In this document: one piece after another, positions 1 to 8,586 of the stretch
Numbering within the stretch: the first letter of the stretch is position 1
Layout: the number at the start of each line of letters is the position of its first letter
NCBI RefSeq assembly: GCF_027497235.1
Contig: NZ_CP114902.1
Coordinates: 682,001-746,000 of the forward strand
DNA: 64,000 bases
DNA from: Micromonospora sp. WMMD1128
GTDB lineage: Bacteria > Actinomycetota > Actinomycetes > Mycobacteriales > Micromonosporaceae
Direction of reading: 5' to 3'
Program-made: the position numbers and the translations under genes
The notes under the pieces: model-generated
What the model saw: the letters and a program-made list of their open reading frames with translations, nothing else
Databases searched by the model: none
Told to the model about the DNA's origin: nothing

Positions 1-1907
1 TCGCCGAGTTCGGCGGCCCAGTGCACGGCGAGCTGCCAGCCCGGGGAGAGCGGGCCGGGCCGGTGGCCGGAGAGCGTGGCGGCGCAGCAGAGGGTGATCA
101 GGACCGCGGACCCGGCCGCGTAGCCGCCGATCAGCCGGACCGCGTGTTCACCCACCAGCCGGTGCAGCGCCCGGTAGGTGCTGACGTCGCGGCAGCGGCG
201 AAGGTCGTGCGCGGAGAGGCCGCCGGCGGAGGTCAGCCCGGCGTACTCGGCGCGGCGCAGGCCGTGCAGCAGGACCGCGGCCCGGACCAGCAGCGCGAGC
301 AGGGTGAGCAGCCCGACCACGCAGGCCAGTCCGGCCCAGAAGACGGCGAGCGGCGGCGTCACGCGGCTCGTGCCGGCGGGCGCGGCCGGTCCGGCGAGCC
401 GTTCGCTGACCCAGTAGAGCAGCCCGGCGCAGTACGCGACGGCCATCATCCAGCCGAAGCCGGCGATGACCGCCGGCGCGCAGCCGTGCCAGGCGAGACC
501 GGTGTACGCGCCGAGCGGCTGGGCCGGCACGGCGGGCCGGAGCCGGGGCAGCAGCAGCCCGGCGACGGCGAGCGCGATGGCCGGACCGACGAGCATCCAG
601 GTCCGTAGTCCGGCCGGTGCGGTGGGCAGGCCGGGCAGGCCGCGTTCGATCCAGGCGACGCCGAGTGGCAGCAGCACGGCGGCGGCCACCGGTCCGGTCA
701 GCGCCCGCCGGCCGGAGCGGTTGGCCGCGCCGATGGCCACCAGCAGCAGCACCTGGTAGGTGACCAGCCAGGCGAGTCCGGTCTCGTAGCCGGGCAGCGG
801 GCGCGCGGTGAGACAGCCGGCGAGGTCCGGTGTCGTCGCGCATCCGACCGGCGGCCGGTACGTGCTCAGCGGCCGGCCGGCCGGACCCTCCGGGAGCAGC
901 AGCAGGACGAAGGTGCCGACCAGCCCGAGCCCGGTGAGCGCCGCCACCGCGACGCTCCACCGACCCAGTGGGGTGGCGCCCTGGCGGCGGCTGAGCCAGG
1001 GGCGGCCCACCGCGACCACGGCGATCGTCACCACGGTGACGAACAGCGCCACGGTGGGCCAGGCGACGGCGGCCCGCAGCCCGCGCGGCGGATCCATGAT
1101 CAGCACCGCGGCGACGGGTACGGCGGCGGCGGTCACCGCTCCGGTGCACAGGTGCAGCACCGCGGCCCGGCGCAACTGGCCCTCGCCGTTCCAGAACGTC
1201 GGGTCCTGGAGCGGGTTCTCCAGCGGCTCGGCCGGGTCAGCCGGCTCGGCCGGGTCGTCGCCGCGGCGGGCCGGCCGGGGGCGCGGCTCGGCCGGCATCT
1301 CCGCCTCGTACTGATAGGTGCGCCAGGCGAGCAGCCCGATCACGCCCAGCACGAGCAGCGGCAGCAGCAGCCCGAGGGCGAGTGTCCGGGTGCCCTCGCG
1401 CCACCAGGAGTTGCCGAGGAACTCCCACGGGCCGGGGATCTGGCCGAGGCACTGCGGGCCCACGCACTGCCAGCCGACGAGGTCCACGCCGATCCCGGTC
1501 ACGGCGACCACCAGGGTGCAGGTCAGGCTCAGGCAGAACAGCCGGATGAGCCAGGCGGTGATGCCGGACCGGCTGGCCCAGCGTTCCCGGTCCGGGTCCG
1601 CCGGGATGCCGGCCCGGGCGTGCAGCGCGACGTTCGCCAGCGCGAAGGGCAGCAGCAGCGTCCAGAGGGCGCGTTGCAGGTCGCGCCGGGTCCGCGCGCC
1701 GGAGGTCAACGTCCCCCAGCTGTACGCCTCGACGTTGATCGGGTCGTCCCGCTCGGCGCCGGTGGAGCGGTAGAACCCGGTGACCTGTCCTCCGGCGACC
1801 AGCTCGGGTTGGGGAGTGCCGGCCCCTGGCCCGGGGGCGAGGCCCAGTAGCTGATCCGGCGGGGTGTTGGACACCCCGTGCACCCGTAGTTCCAGCACGC
1901 GCTCCAT
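1..1907 (-). CDS. large polytopic membrane protein, 3' end beyond window
   Basis: The frame is open from an ATG at 1907 to the window edge (635 codons seen). The N-terminus reads MERVLELRVHGVSNTPPDQ; the RVHGVxxTPP opening is one I associate with large uncharacterised actinobacterial membrane proteins whose N-terminus resembles a lipase/hydrolase strand. It is followed by many hydrophobic stretches separated by Arg/Pro-rich loops (for example near 1320-1390, 1500-1560, 1020-1070, 890-930 and 280-350). I see no catalytic motif I can name. A GGGGGA stretch lies just upstream of the ATG as a possible ribosome binding site. It is transcribed leftward, away from the acetyltransferase at 2003-2557. 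The function is unknown. Confidence 0.75.
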   Translation of the reverse strand, partial: MERVLELRVHGVSNTPPDQLLGLAPGPGAGTPQPELVAGGQVTGFYRSTGAERDDPINVEAYSWGTLTSGARTRRDLQRALWTLLLPFALANVALHARAGIPADPDRERWASRSGITAWLIRLFCLSLTCTLVVAVTGIGVDLVGWQCVGPQCLGQIPGPWEFLGNSWWREGTRTLALGLLLPLLVLGVIGLLAWRTYQYEAEMPAEPRPRPARRGDDPAEPADPAEPLENPLQDPTFWNGEGQLRRAAVLHLCTGAVTAAAVPVAAVLIMDPPRGLRAAVAWPTVALFVTVVTIAVVAVGRPWLSRRQGATPLGRWSVAVAALTGLGLVGTFVLLLLPEGPAGRPLSTYRPPVGCATTPDLAGCLTARPLPGYETGLAWLVTYQVLLLVAIGAANRSGRRALTGPVAAAVLLPLGVAWIERGLPGLPTAPAGLRTWMLVGPAIALAVAGLLLPRLRPAVPAQPLGAYTGLAWHGCAPAVIAGFGWMMAVAYCAGLLYWVSERLAGPAAPAGTSRVTPPLAVFWAGLACVVGLLTLLALLVRAAVLLHGLRRAEYAGLTSAGGLSAHDLRRCRDVSTYRALHRLVGEHAVRLIGGYAAGSAVLITLCCAATLSGHRPGPLSPGWQLAVHWAAELG

Positions 1908-2002
1908 CGCGGTCCCCCAGAGTAAGCGTTCCACTACCCAGAGTGCTCGCTATTTCCGGAATCCGCATCCCCCGGAAGGGGTTGTTTCGGCAGCTCAGGC
2001 AA

Positions 2003-2557
2003 TTAGGCCAGGGTTTTTATCGGGCGGGCGGGGTTACCCACCGCCACCACGTTCGCCGGCAGGTCGCGGGTCACCACCGCGCCGGCGCCGACGACCGTGT
2101 TGTCGCCGACGCTCACCCCGGCGAGCACGATCACCCCGCCGCCGAGCCAGGCGTTGTCGCCGATGGTGATCGGCTCGGCGGCCTCCCACTTGGCCCGGCG
2201 GGCCTCCGGCTCCACCGGATGCGTGGCGGTGAGCAGTTGCACGTTCGGTCCGAGTTGGACGTCCGCGCCGATGGTGATCCGGGCGACGTCGAGGAAGACC
2301 GCGTTGAAGTTGACGAAGCTGCGCGGCCCGAGGTGGGTCTGGTAGCCGTAGTCGCAGTGGAACGGCGGTCGGATCCAGGCGCCCTCGCCGAGCGAGCCGA
2401 GCAGGTCGCGCAGGGCGGCGAGGCGGCCCTGCGGATCGTCGGCGGAGCTGCGGTTGAAGCGTTCGGTGAGTCGGGCGGCGCGGTCCAGGTCGGCGATGAT
2501 CGCGGGATCGTCGGCGATGTACGGCTCGCCGGCCAGCATCCGGTCCTTCATGGTCAT
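2003..2557 (-). CDS. maltose/galactoside-type sugar O-acetyltransferase
   Basis: This 184-residue protein has the family's normal length. The N-terminal helical segment (MKDRMLAGEPYIADDP) is the Mac domain that precedes the left-handed beta-helix. Hexapeptide repeats then run through ITIGADVQLGPNVQLL and TIGDNAWLGGGVIVLAGVSVGDNTVVGAGAVVT, ending in VVAVGNPARPIK. The catalytic His is expected in the segment LLTATHPVEPEAR. It should transfer acetyl from acetyl-CoA to a sugar hydroxyl in the cytoplasm as a trimer; the natural sugar is unknown. The start could be either of two in-frame ATGs, at 2557 or 2551. It is divergent from the secreted protease gene, and a perfect-armed operator (2619-2639) lies between them. 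Confidence 0.9.
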   Translation of the reverse strand: MTMKDRMLAGEPYIADDPAIIADLDRAARLTERFNRSSADDPQGRLAALRDLLGSLGEGAWIRPPFHCDYGYQTHLGPRSFVNFNAVFLDVARITIGADVQLGPNVQLLTATHPVEPEARRAKWEAAEPITIGDNAWLGGGVIVLAGVSVGDNTVVGAGAVVTRDLPANVVAVGNPARPIKTLA

Positions 2558-2618
2558 CGACGGATCATCCCGGCCGGGTGGAGGGTTGGAGCCGGTTCGG
2601 TCGGATTAGTGACTTCCG

Positions 2619-2639
2619 ATTGCATACCCGGTATGCAAT
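2619..2639. promoter_or_regulatory. palindromic operator, ATTGCATACC-C-GGTATGCAAT arms
   Basis: Two perfect 10-bp arms, ATTGCATACC and GGTATGCAAT, flank a single central base. The site lies in the 141-bp divergent gap between the acetyltransferase and the protease. The core CATACC-N-GGTATG recurs at 8466-8478 before another gene, so one regulator may bind both. A second perfect palindrome, CACATCGATGTG, lies at 2650-2661. The regulator is not known to me. Confidence 0.6.
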
Positions 2640-2698
2640 GCTGGTAACCCACATCGATGTGACATGCGTCGATGAAACGCCTCACGAAGGAGAGAAGG

Positions 2699-5600
2699 TT
2701 GCCCCGGAATCGCAGAAAGCTGGCCGCGCTCGGCCTCGCCCTGGGCCTGGCGCTCGGCCTGCCCGTGCCCGCACACGCCGCCGCCCCGGCGGCGACGACC
2801 GGCACACCGGCCCACACGGGCACGTCCGGCCGACCGGCCACCGTCACCCTCATCACCGGCGACCAGGTCACCGTCGCCCCCGCCGGCCGGATCGCGGTAC
2901 GCTCCGGCGCCGATCGCACCGGGATGCAGTTCGTGGTCCGCCGCGAGCGGCAGGGCGTCAGCGTGGTGCCCCAGGACGCCCTGGCCCTGGTCCGGTCCGG
3001 CCGGCTCGACCCGCGACTGTTCGACGTCACCGGGCTGATCGCGGCCGGCTACGACGACGCGCACCGCGACACCGTGCCACTGCTTGTCGCGTACCGCCAA
3101 GGGGTGGCCCGGCGGGCCGCGAGCCCGCTCGCCGGCACCCGGGTGATCCGCGACCTGCCGGCGATCGGCGGCGCGGCGCTCGTCGCCACCAAGTCCGACA
3201 CCGGCGCGCTCTGGCACGCGATCGGTGCGGACCGCTCCGGCGCCCGGCTCGACACGGCGGGGGGTGTCGACCGGATCTGGCTGGACGGCCGGCGGCAGCT
3301 GACGCTCGACCACAGCGTGCCCCAGATCGGCGCCCCGGCCGCCTGGTCCGCCGGATACACCGGCAAGGGCGTGACGGTCGCGGTGCTCGACACCGGCGTC
3401 GACCTCACCCACCCCGACCTGGCCGGCAGGGTCGCCGCGTCGCGCAACTTCAGCGAGGAGACCAACCCCGACGACATCGTCGGGCACGGCACCCACGTCG
3501 CCTCGATCATCGCCGGCAGCGGCGCCGCCTCCGGCGGGAAGTACCGGGGCGTGGCGCCGGACGCCACGCTGCTCTCCGGAAAGGTCTGCGAGGTCTACGG
3601 CTGCACCGACTCGGCGATCCTGGCCGGCATGCAGTGGGCCGCCGCCGAGCAGCACGCCACCGTGGTCAACCTGAGCCTGGGCGGCTACGACACGCCGGAG
3701 GTCGACCCGCTGGAGCAGGCGGTCAACACGCTCACCGCGCAGACCGGCACGCTCTTCGTGATCTCCGCCGGCAACGACGGCGCCGACGGCTCGGTCGGCT
3801 CGCCGGCCACCGCCGACGCCGCGCTGGCGGTCGGCGCGGTCGACCGGGACGACGAACTCGCCGTCTTCTCCAGCCGTGGGCCCCGGGTCGGCGACGGGGC
3901 CATCAAGCCGGACATCACCGCGCCGGGTGTGGAGATCGTGGCGGCGCGGGCCGCGCACGGCCAGATCGGCGACCCGGTGGGGGACGGGTACGTCTCCCTC
4001 TCCGGCACCTCGATGGCCGCCCCGCACGTGGCCGGCGCGGCGGCGCTGATCGCCCAGCAGCACCCCGGCTGGAACGCGGGCCGCTACAAGGCCACGCTGA
4101 TGGCCTCGGCCCGGCCGCACCCCGAGCAGACCGCGTTCCAGCAGGGCGCCGGCCGGGTCGACGTGGCCCACGCGATCACCGAGCAGGTGACGAGCGAGCC
4201 CGCCTCGGTCTCGTTCGGCCTCGCGCTCTGGCCGCACGCCGACGACAAGCCGATCAGCAAGACCGTCACCTACCACAACGACGGCGCCGCCCCGCTCACC
4301 CTCGACCTGGGCACCGAGTTCGCCGGCCCGGGCGGGCGGTCCGCGCCGGCCGGCATGCTCACCCTCAGCGACTCCCGGCTCACCGTCCCGGCCGGCGGCA
4401 CCGCCCAGGCCACCGTCGTGGTGGACACCCGGCTCGGCGTCGACGGCTACTGGACCGGTCGGCTCGTCGCCCGATCCGGCGACACCGTCGCGGTGACCCC
4501 GCTGGCGGTCAACCGGGAGGTGGAGAGCTACGAGCTGACCGTGACCCACCGGAACCGGGCCGGCGCGCCCACCGACAGCTACTACACCACCCTGATCGGG
4601 CTCGACGACGGCTCGGTCCGGGACGTGTTCGGCGCCGCCGAGACCACGATCCGGGTGCCCAAGGGCCGGTACGGGGTGCAGAGCCTGCTCTTCGTGGACG
4701 GCGACGAGGGCTGGTCGGAGGTCTCCACGCTGACCCAGCCGGAGCTGGCGGTGACCGGGAACCAGCGGCTCACCCTGGACGCCCGGCGGGCGAAGCCGGT
4801 CCGCACCACGGTGCCGCAGCGCGGCGCGGCCCCGCTGCTGATCGACATCAGCGCCGCCTGGAACGTCGGTGACTTCTACGCCACCTTCGGGCTCCTGACG
4901 GACCGGTTCGACGGCCTCTACTCGGCCCAGCTCGGCCGCAACGTCTCCGACAAGGTCTTCGTCGGCGCACTGGCCAGCCAGTGGACCGAACCGACCGCGC
5001 CGGAACGCAGCCCGTACTTCTACGGGTTGAGCGACGTGTTCCCCGGCCGGTTCCCCACCGGGTTCGTCAGGCACTACCGACAGGCCGATCTGGCGACCGT
5101 CACCAGCCGGTTCGACAACGGCTACGCCGGGCTGGCCAACGAGCGGACCATCTACCCGGAACTCGACTACAACATGGGCGGCTCGGCGATCATCCTGCCG
5201 GCCCAGGTGCCGGGGAAGCGGATCGAACACCTCAGCACCGACCGCACCCGCTGGAGCTTCGAGCACGACTTCGGCCAGCCGAACCCGGACAACGGATGGC
5301 TGGAGCCGCAGGCGTTGCTGTCGGCCGGGCCGACCCGCTACCAGGCCGGCCACGCCTACTCCGAGGTCTGGAACAACGCGCCGTACGGCCCGTCCTTCGC
5401 GCCGCAGCCGCGCTTCCCCGAGGAGGGCATCACCCGCACCGGGGACACGGTCCTGGTCTCGCTGCCGACACACAGTGACGCGGCCGGTCACCAGGGCTTC
5501 TCGCTCACCGACACGGCACGCACCGCGCTCTACCGCAACGGCAAGCTGGTCGGTGCGGAGGCCGGCGCCGGGTACGGCGAGTTCGAGGTGCCCCCTGGTG

Positions 5601-6037
5601 CGGCGAACTACCGGCTCGACACCACGGCGACGCGCAGCTTCACGGACCTGAGCACCGAGGTCTCGGCGAGCTGGACGTTCCGCTCCAAGCGGGTGCCGGG
5701 CGACGAGCCGGCGCGGCTGCCGGCGATGGCGGTCCGGTTCACCCCGCCGCTGTCGGCGGACGGCGCCGCGCCGGCCGGCCGGACGTTCACCGTCCCGGTG
5801 GCGGTGCAACGCCAGCCGGGCGCGCCGTCCGGCAAGGTCACGGCGCTCACCGTCGACGTCTCCTACGACGGTGGGAAGACGTGGCGGAAGGCGACCGTGA
5901 CGAAGCGGGGCGGCGGCTGGACGGCCACCGTCAAGCACCCGGCCGGCCCCGGCTACGTGTCGCTGCGGGCCTCCGCCCGGGACGACGCCGGCAACACCGT
6001 GACCCAGCGGATCATCCAGGCGTACCGCCTGCGGTGA
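2699..6037 (+). CDS. secreted S8 family subtilisin-like serine protease
   Basis: The protein has 1112 residues counted from a TTG at 2699, chosen because AAGGAG sits 6 nt upstream; an in-frame ATG at 2672 has no such site. The N-terminus (MPRNRRKLAALGLALGLAL, then LPVPAHA-AAP) is a Sec signal peptide. The VTLITGDQVTV block near residue 50 is typical of the propeptide of this Streptomyces/Micromonospora group. The catalytic triad is complete: Asp231 in AVLDTGVDLTHPDL, His263 in GHGTHVASI and Ser438 in SGTSMAAPHVAG, with oxyanion Asn359 in ISAGNDG. About 600 further residues form a beta-rich C-terminal region. It should be an extracellular endopeptidase. A convergent terminator follows. Confidence 0.93.
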   Translation: MPRNRRKLAALGLALGLALGLPVPAHAAAPAATTGTPAHTGTSGRPATVTLITGDQVTVAPAGRIAVRSGADRTGMQFVVRRERQGVSVVPQDALALVRSGRLDPRLFDVTGLIAAGYDDAHRDTVPLLVAYRQGVARRAASPLAGTRVIRDLPAIGGAALVATKSDTGALWHAIGADRSGARLDTAGGVDRIWLDGRRQLTLDHSVPQIGAPAAWSAGYTGKGVTVAVLDTGVDLTHPDLAGRVAASRNFSEETNPDDIVGHGTHVASIIAGSGAASGGKYRGVAPDATLLSGKVCEVYGCTDSAILAGMQWAAAEQHATVVNLSLGGYDTPEVDPLEQAVNTLTAQTGTLFVISAGNDGADGSVGSPATADAALAVGAVDRDDELAVFSSRGPRVGDGAIKPDITAPGVEIVAARAAHGQIGDPVGDGYVSLSGTSMAAPHVAGAAALIAQQHPGWNAGRYKATLMASARPHPEQTAFQQGAGRVDVAHAITEQVTSEPASVSFGLALWPHADDKPISKTVTYHNDGAAPLTLDLGTEFAGPGGRSAPAGMLTLSDSRLTVPAGGTAQATVVVDTRLGVDGYWTGRLVARSGDTVAVTPLAVNREVESYELTVTHRNRAGAPTDSYYTTLIGLDDGSVRDVFGAAETTIRVPKGRYGVQSLLFVDGDEGWSEVSTLTQPELAVTGNQRLTLDARRAKPVRTTVPQRGAAPLLIDISAAWNVGDFYATFGLLTDRFDGLYSAQLGRNVSDKVFVGALASQWTEPTAPERSPYFYGLSDVFPGRFPTGFVRHYRQADLATVTSRFDNGYAGLANERTIYPELDYNMGGSAIILPAQVPGKRIEHLSTDRTRWSFEHDFGQPNPDNGWLEPQALLSAGPTRYQAGHAYSEVWNNAPYGPSFAPQPRFPEEGITRTGDTVLVSLPTHSDAAGHQGFSLTDTARTALYRNGKLVGAEAGAGYGEFEVPPGAANYRLDTTATRSFTDLSTEVSASWTFRSKRVPGDEPARLPAMAVRFTPPLSADGAAPAGRTFTVPVAVQRQPGAPSGKVTALTVDVSYDGGKTWRKATVTKRGGGWTATVKHPAGPGYVSLRASARDDAGNTVTQRIIQAYRLR

Positions 6038-6047
6038 GCCCGCCCGT

Positions 6048-6078
6048 CCGGGCCCGCGACCTCGCGTCGCGGGCCCGG
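6048..6078. terminator. bidirectional terminator hairpin
   Basis: Perfect 13-bp arms, CCGGGCCCGCGAC and GTCGCGGGCCCGG, enclose a 5-nt loop. The hairpin lies in the 48-bp gap between the convergent protease and dapD genes. It has no U-run, as is common in high-GC actinomycetes. Confidence 0.75.
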
Positions 6079-6085
6079 CGGGTGG

Positions 6086-7042
6086 TCAGTTCGCGTGCAG
6101 GGCGGCGTTCAGCTCGATGCCCCGGCCGGTCCGCGGCCTGGCCTCCAGCGCGCCGCTCACCGAGTTGCGCCAGAACAGCAACCCGTCCACGCCGGACAGC
6201 TCGCGGGCCTTGACCACCCGGCCGTCCGGCAGGCTGATCTTCGAGGCGGCGGTGATGTAGCAGCCGGCCTCCACCACGCAGTCGTCGCCGAGGGTGATCC
6301 CGACGCCGGCGTTCGCGCCGACCAGGCTTCGCTCGCCGATCCGCACCCTCTCGGTGCCGCCGCCGGAGAGCGTCCCCATGATCGAGGCGCCGCCGCCGAT
6401 GTCGGAGCCGTCGCCGACCACCACGCCCTGCACGATCCGCCCCTCCACCATCGAGGCGCCGAGCGTGCCGGCGTTGTAGTTGACGAAGCCCTCGTGCATC
6501 ACGGTGGTGCCGGCGGCCAGGTGCGCGCCGAGCCGGACCCGGTCCGCGTCGGCGATCCGCACGCCGGCCGGCACCACGTAGTCGGTCATCCGGGGGAACT
6601 TGTCCACCCCGTACACCGCCAGGTGGCGGCCCGCGGCCCGCTCGATGACGCGCAGCTCGTCCACCCGCTCCGGCGGGCACGGGCCGGCCGAGGTCCAGGC
6701 CACGTTCGCCAGCTTGCCGAAGATGCCGTCGAGGTTCAGCTCGTTGGGCCGCACCAGGCGGTGGGAGAGCAGGTGCAACCGCAGGTACGCGTCGGCGGCG
6801 TCCTTGATCGGGTCGTCGAGCGAGCCGATCACCGTGGTCACCTCGACGGTACGCAGGCCGGGCAGCGCCCGCTCGCCGATCGCGCCCGGCGGCAGGTCCA
6901 GCACGTCGGCCTGGTCCTCCCCGGGCACCAGGGGCAGCTCGCCGAGCCCCAGCTTGCCGGTCGGGTACCAGGCGTCGAGCACCTGGTCGTCGGCGGTGAC
7001 GGTGGCCAGGCCGATGCCCCAGGCGGATGGTGCGGACGTCAC
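6086..7042 (-). CDS. dapD: tetrahydrodipicolinate N-succinyltransferase
   Basis: This 318-residue protein converts tetrahydrodipicolinate plus succinyl-CoA to N-succinyl-2-amino-6-ketopimelate in the succinylase route to meso-diaminopimelate and lysine. The actinobacterial DapD pattern is visible: the N-terminal domain contains the conserved segment LHLLSHRLVRPNELNLDG, and the left-handed beta-helix follows (VRIADADRVRLGAHLAAG, then GFVNYNAGTLGASMVEGRI and GDGSDIGGGASIMGTLSGGG). The start is a GTG at 7042 with GAGAGGTGA just upstream. It is divergent from dapE, whose product acts two steps later. Confidence 0.96.
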   Translation of the reverse strand: MTSAPSAWGIGLATVTADDQVLDAWYPTGKLGLGELPLVPGEDQADVLDLPPGAIGERALPGLRTVEVTTVIGSLDDPIKDAADAYLRLHLLSHRLVRPNELNLDGIFGKLANVAWTSAGPCPPERVDELRVIERAAGRHLAVYGVDKFPRMTDYVVPAGVRIADADRVRLGAHLAAGTTVMHEGFVNYNAGTLGASMVEGRIVQGVVVGDGSDIGGGASIMGTLSGGGTERVRIGERSLVGANAGVGITLGDDCVVEAGCYITAASKISLPDGRVVKARELSGVDGLLFWRNSVSGALEARPRTGRGIELNAALHAN

Positions 7043-7131
7043 GGTGTCACCTCTCGTTCCGGCGGCGGCGTCCGCCGCTGCTCGCGGCCGTGGGCGCGGA
7101 ACGTGTGCCTCGCACCCACCGACGATGACGG

Positions 7132-7137
7132 TACCGT
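7132..7137 (+). promoter_or_regulatory. -10 hexamer TACCGT of a leaderless dapE promoter
   Basis: TACCGT fits TANNNT and ends 7 nt before the dapE ATG, which has no Shine-Dalgarno sequence, so transcription probably starts at the start codon. Confidence 0.55.
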
Positions 7138-7144
7138 GCGATAC

Positions 7145-8218
7145 ATGCAGAACCCGTTGACCCCCGAGGTCCTGGCCGATCCGGTGGCGCTCACCCGCGC
7201 CCTGGTCGACATCGAGTCGGTCTCCCTGAACGAGAAGGCGATCACCGACTGCGTCGAGGAGGTGCTGCGCGGCGTACCGCACCTGCGCACCTATCGACAC
7301 TCGAACACGGTGATGGCCCGCACCGAGCTGGGCCGGGCGCAGCGGGTGGTGCTCGCCGGCCACCTGGACACCGTTCCGCTCAACGACAACTTCCCGTCGA
7401 CCATGCGCGGCGACCTGATGTACGGCTGCGGCACCTCGGACATGAAGTCGGGGGTGGCGTTCGCGCTGCACCTGGCGGTGACGCTGCCCGACCCGCGCTA
7501 CGACGTCACCTACTTCTTCTACGAGGCCGAGGAGATCGAGTCGCGCTACAACGGCCTCACCCTGGTGGGGGAGAGCCACCCCGAGTGGTTGCGGGCCGAC
7601 TTCGCGGTGCTGTTGGAGCCCACGTACGGGATCGTCGAGGCGGGCTGCCAGGGCACCATGCGGGCGGTCGTCACCACGCGCGGCGAGCGGGCCCACGCGG
7701 CGCGTTCCTGGCACGGGGTGAACGCCATCCACGGCGCGGGCGAGGTGCTGCGCCGCCTGGGCGCGTACGAGGCACGTCGGGTGACCATCGAGGGCTGCGA
7801 CTACCGGGAGGGGCTCAACGCCACCGGGATCCACGGCGGGGTGGCCGGCAACGTCATCCCCGACCTCTGCGAGATCGAGATCAACTACCGGTACGCCCCG
7901 GACCGCGATCCGGTGACGGCCGAGGCGCACCTGCGCGAGGTCTTCGCCGGCTTCGACCTGCGGGTCACCGACGCGGCTGCCGGGGCGGCCCCGGGGCTGG
8001 ACAACCCGGTGGCGCAGGAGTTCCTGGCCGCGGTCGGCGCCGCCCCGATCGGCAAGCTGGGCTGGACGGACGTGGCCCGGTTCGCGGCCCTGGGCATCCC
8101 GGCGCTCAACTTCGGCCCTGGCGACCCGAACCTGGCCCACCACAGGGACGAGCACGTCGAACTGACCAAGATCCGTGACGGCGCGGCCACCCTGCACCGC
8201 TGGCTCGCCTCGGCCTGA
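7145..8218 (+). CDS. dapE: succinyl-diaminopimelate desuccinylase
   Basis: This 357-residue M20 metallopeptidase-fold amidase hydrolyses N-succinyl-L,L-diaminopimelate to succinate and L,L-diaminopimelate. Visible family motifs are LAGHLDTVPLN (metal-binding His and Asp), GCGTSDMKSGVAF (bridging Asp), FYEAEEIES (general-base Glu pair) and GERAHAARSWHG in the dimerisation domain. The ATG at 7145 has no ribosome binding site but a -10 hexamer 7 nt upstream, which suggests a leaderless mRNA. It is divergent from dapD across 102 bp, so both pathway genes could share control. Confidence 0.96.
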   Translation: MQNPLTPEVLADPVALTRALVDIESVSLNEKAITDCVEEVLRGVPHLRTYRHSNTVMARTELGRAQRVVLAGHLDTVPLNDNFPSTMRGDLMYGCGTSDMKSGVAFALHLAVTLPDPRYDVTYFFYEAEEIESRYNGLTLVGESHPEWLRADFAVLLEPTYGIVEAGCQGTMRAVVTTRGERAHAARSWHGVNAIHGAGEVLRRLGAYEARRVTIEGCDYREGLNATGIHGGVAGNVIPDLCEIEINYRYAPDRDPVTAEAHLREVFAGFDLRVTDAAAGAAPGLDNPVAQEFLAAVGAAPIGKLGWTDVARFAALGIPALNFGPGDPNLAHHRDEHVELTKIRDGAATLHRWLASA

Positions 8219-8224
8219 CGTACC

Positions 8225-8269
8225 GACGATCCGGAGCCCACGCGCGGCGTCGCGGGGCCCCGGATCGTC
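8225..8269. terminator. convergent terminator after dapE
   Basis: GACGATCCGG (8225-8234) pairs with CCGGATCGTC (8260-8269), and further GC pairs extend inward. The right arm overlaps the stop codon of the oppositely oriented small gene, so it can serve both. Confidence 0.65.
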
Positions 8270-8429
8270 AGACGCTCGAAGACAGCGACGTGTCCGCCTC
8301 GTCGGTCTCGGCGGCCGGCTCGGCGCGGTGGGCCTCCATCATCCGGGCCCGACGACGCTCGGCCACCACGTCGTGGATCCGCCGCTGCATCTGCCGGCGG
8401 ATCCGGATCATCTCGCTGTTGCTGATCAA
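8268..8429 (-). CDS. small basic helical protein of unknown function
   Basis: The protein has 53 residues. I place the start at a TTG (8429) because a strong GGGGGAGGAG lies 7 nt upstream on the coding strand; the longer in-frame ATG at 8468 would place that ribosome binding site inside the gene. The sequence is a charged amphipathic helix (SNSEMIRIRRQMQRRIHD, then VVAERRRARM) followed by an acidic/Ser tail. I recognise no family; nucleic-acid binding is only a guess from its charge. The operator-like palindrome at 8466-8478 sits 37 nt upstream. Confidence 0.6.
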   Translation of the reverse strand: MISNSEMIRIRRQMQRRIHDVVAERRRARMMEAHRAEPAAETDEADTSLSSSV

Positions 8430-8465
8430 ACGCTTGCTCCTCCCCCGAAGGCGCGTCGCCCCGGG

Positions 8466-8478
8466 CATACCGGGTATG
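8466..8478. promoter_or_regulatory. palindrome CATACC-G-GGTATG
   Basis: This has the same core as the site at 2619-2639. It lies 37-49 nt upstream of the TTG start of the small basic protein, where an operator would be expected. Confidence 0.5.
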
Positions 8479-8574
8479 TGAATAGTAAGACGTGCCCGCC
8501 ACCGAAAAAGTTGCCTTGATCGCGAAGATTTTCTCCGGCAGGCCCGTCTACGCGCCGCCCCGCCGGTGCTCCAC

Positions 8575-8580
8575 TACGGT
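8575..8580 (+). promoter_or_regulatory. -10 hexamer TACGGT, leaderless
   Basis: TACGGT ends 6 nt before the ATG of the LOG-family gene at 8587, which lacks a ribosome binding site. Confidence 0.5.
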
Positions 8581-8586
8581 GGCCCC

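Noticed and set aside
2606..5938. Open frame of over 1100 codons antisense to the secreted protease
   Set aside because: The protease has a signal peptide, complete catalytic triad and codon pattern; the antisense frame is low-complexity Gly/Arg/Val/Asp typical of GC-rich shadows.
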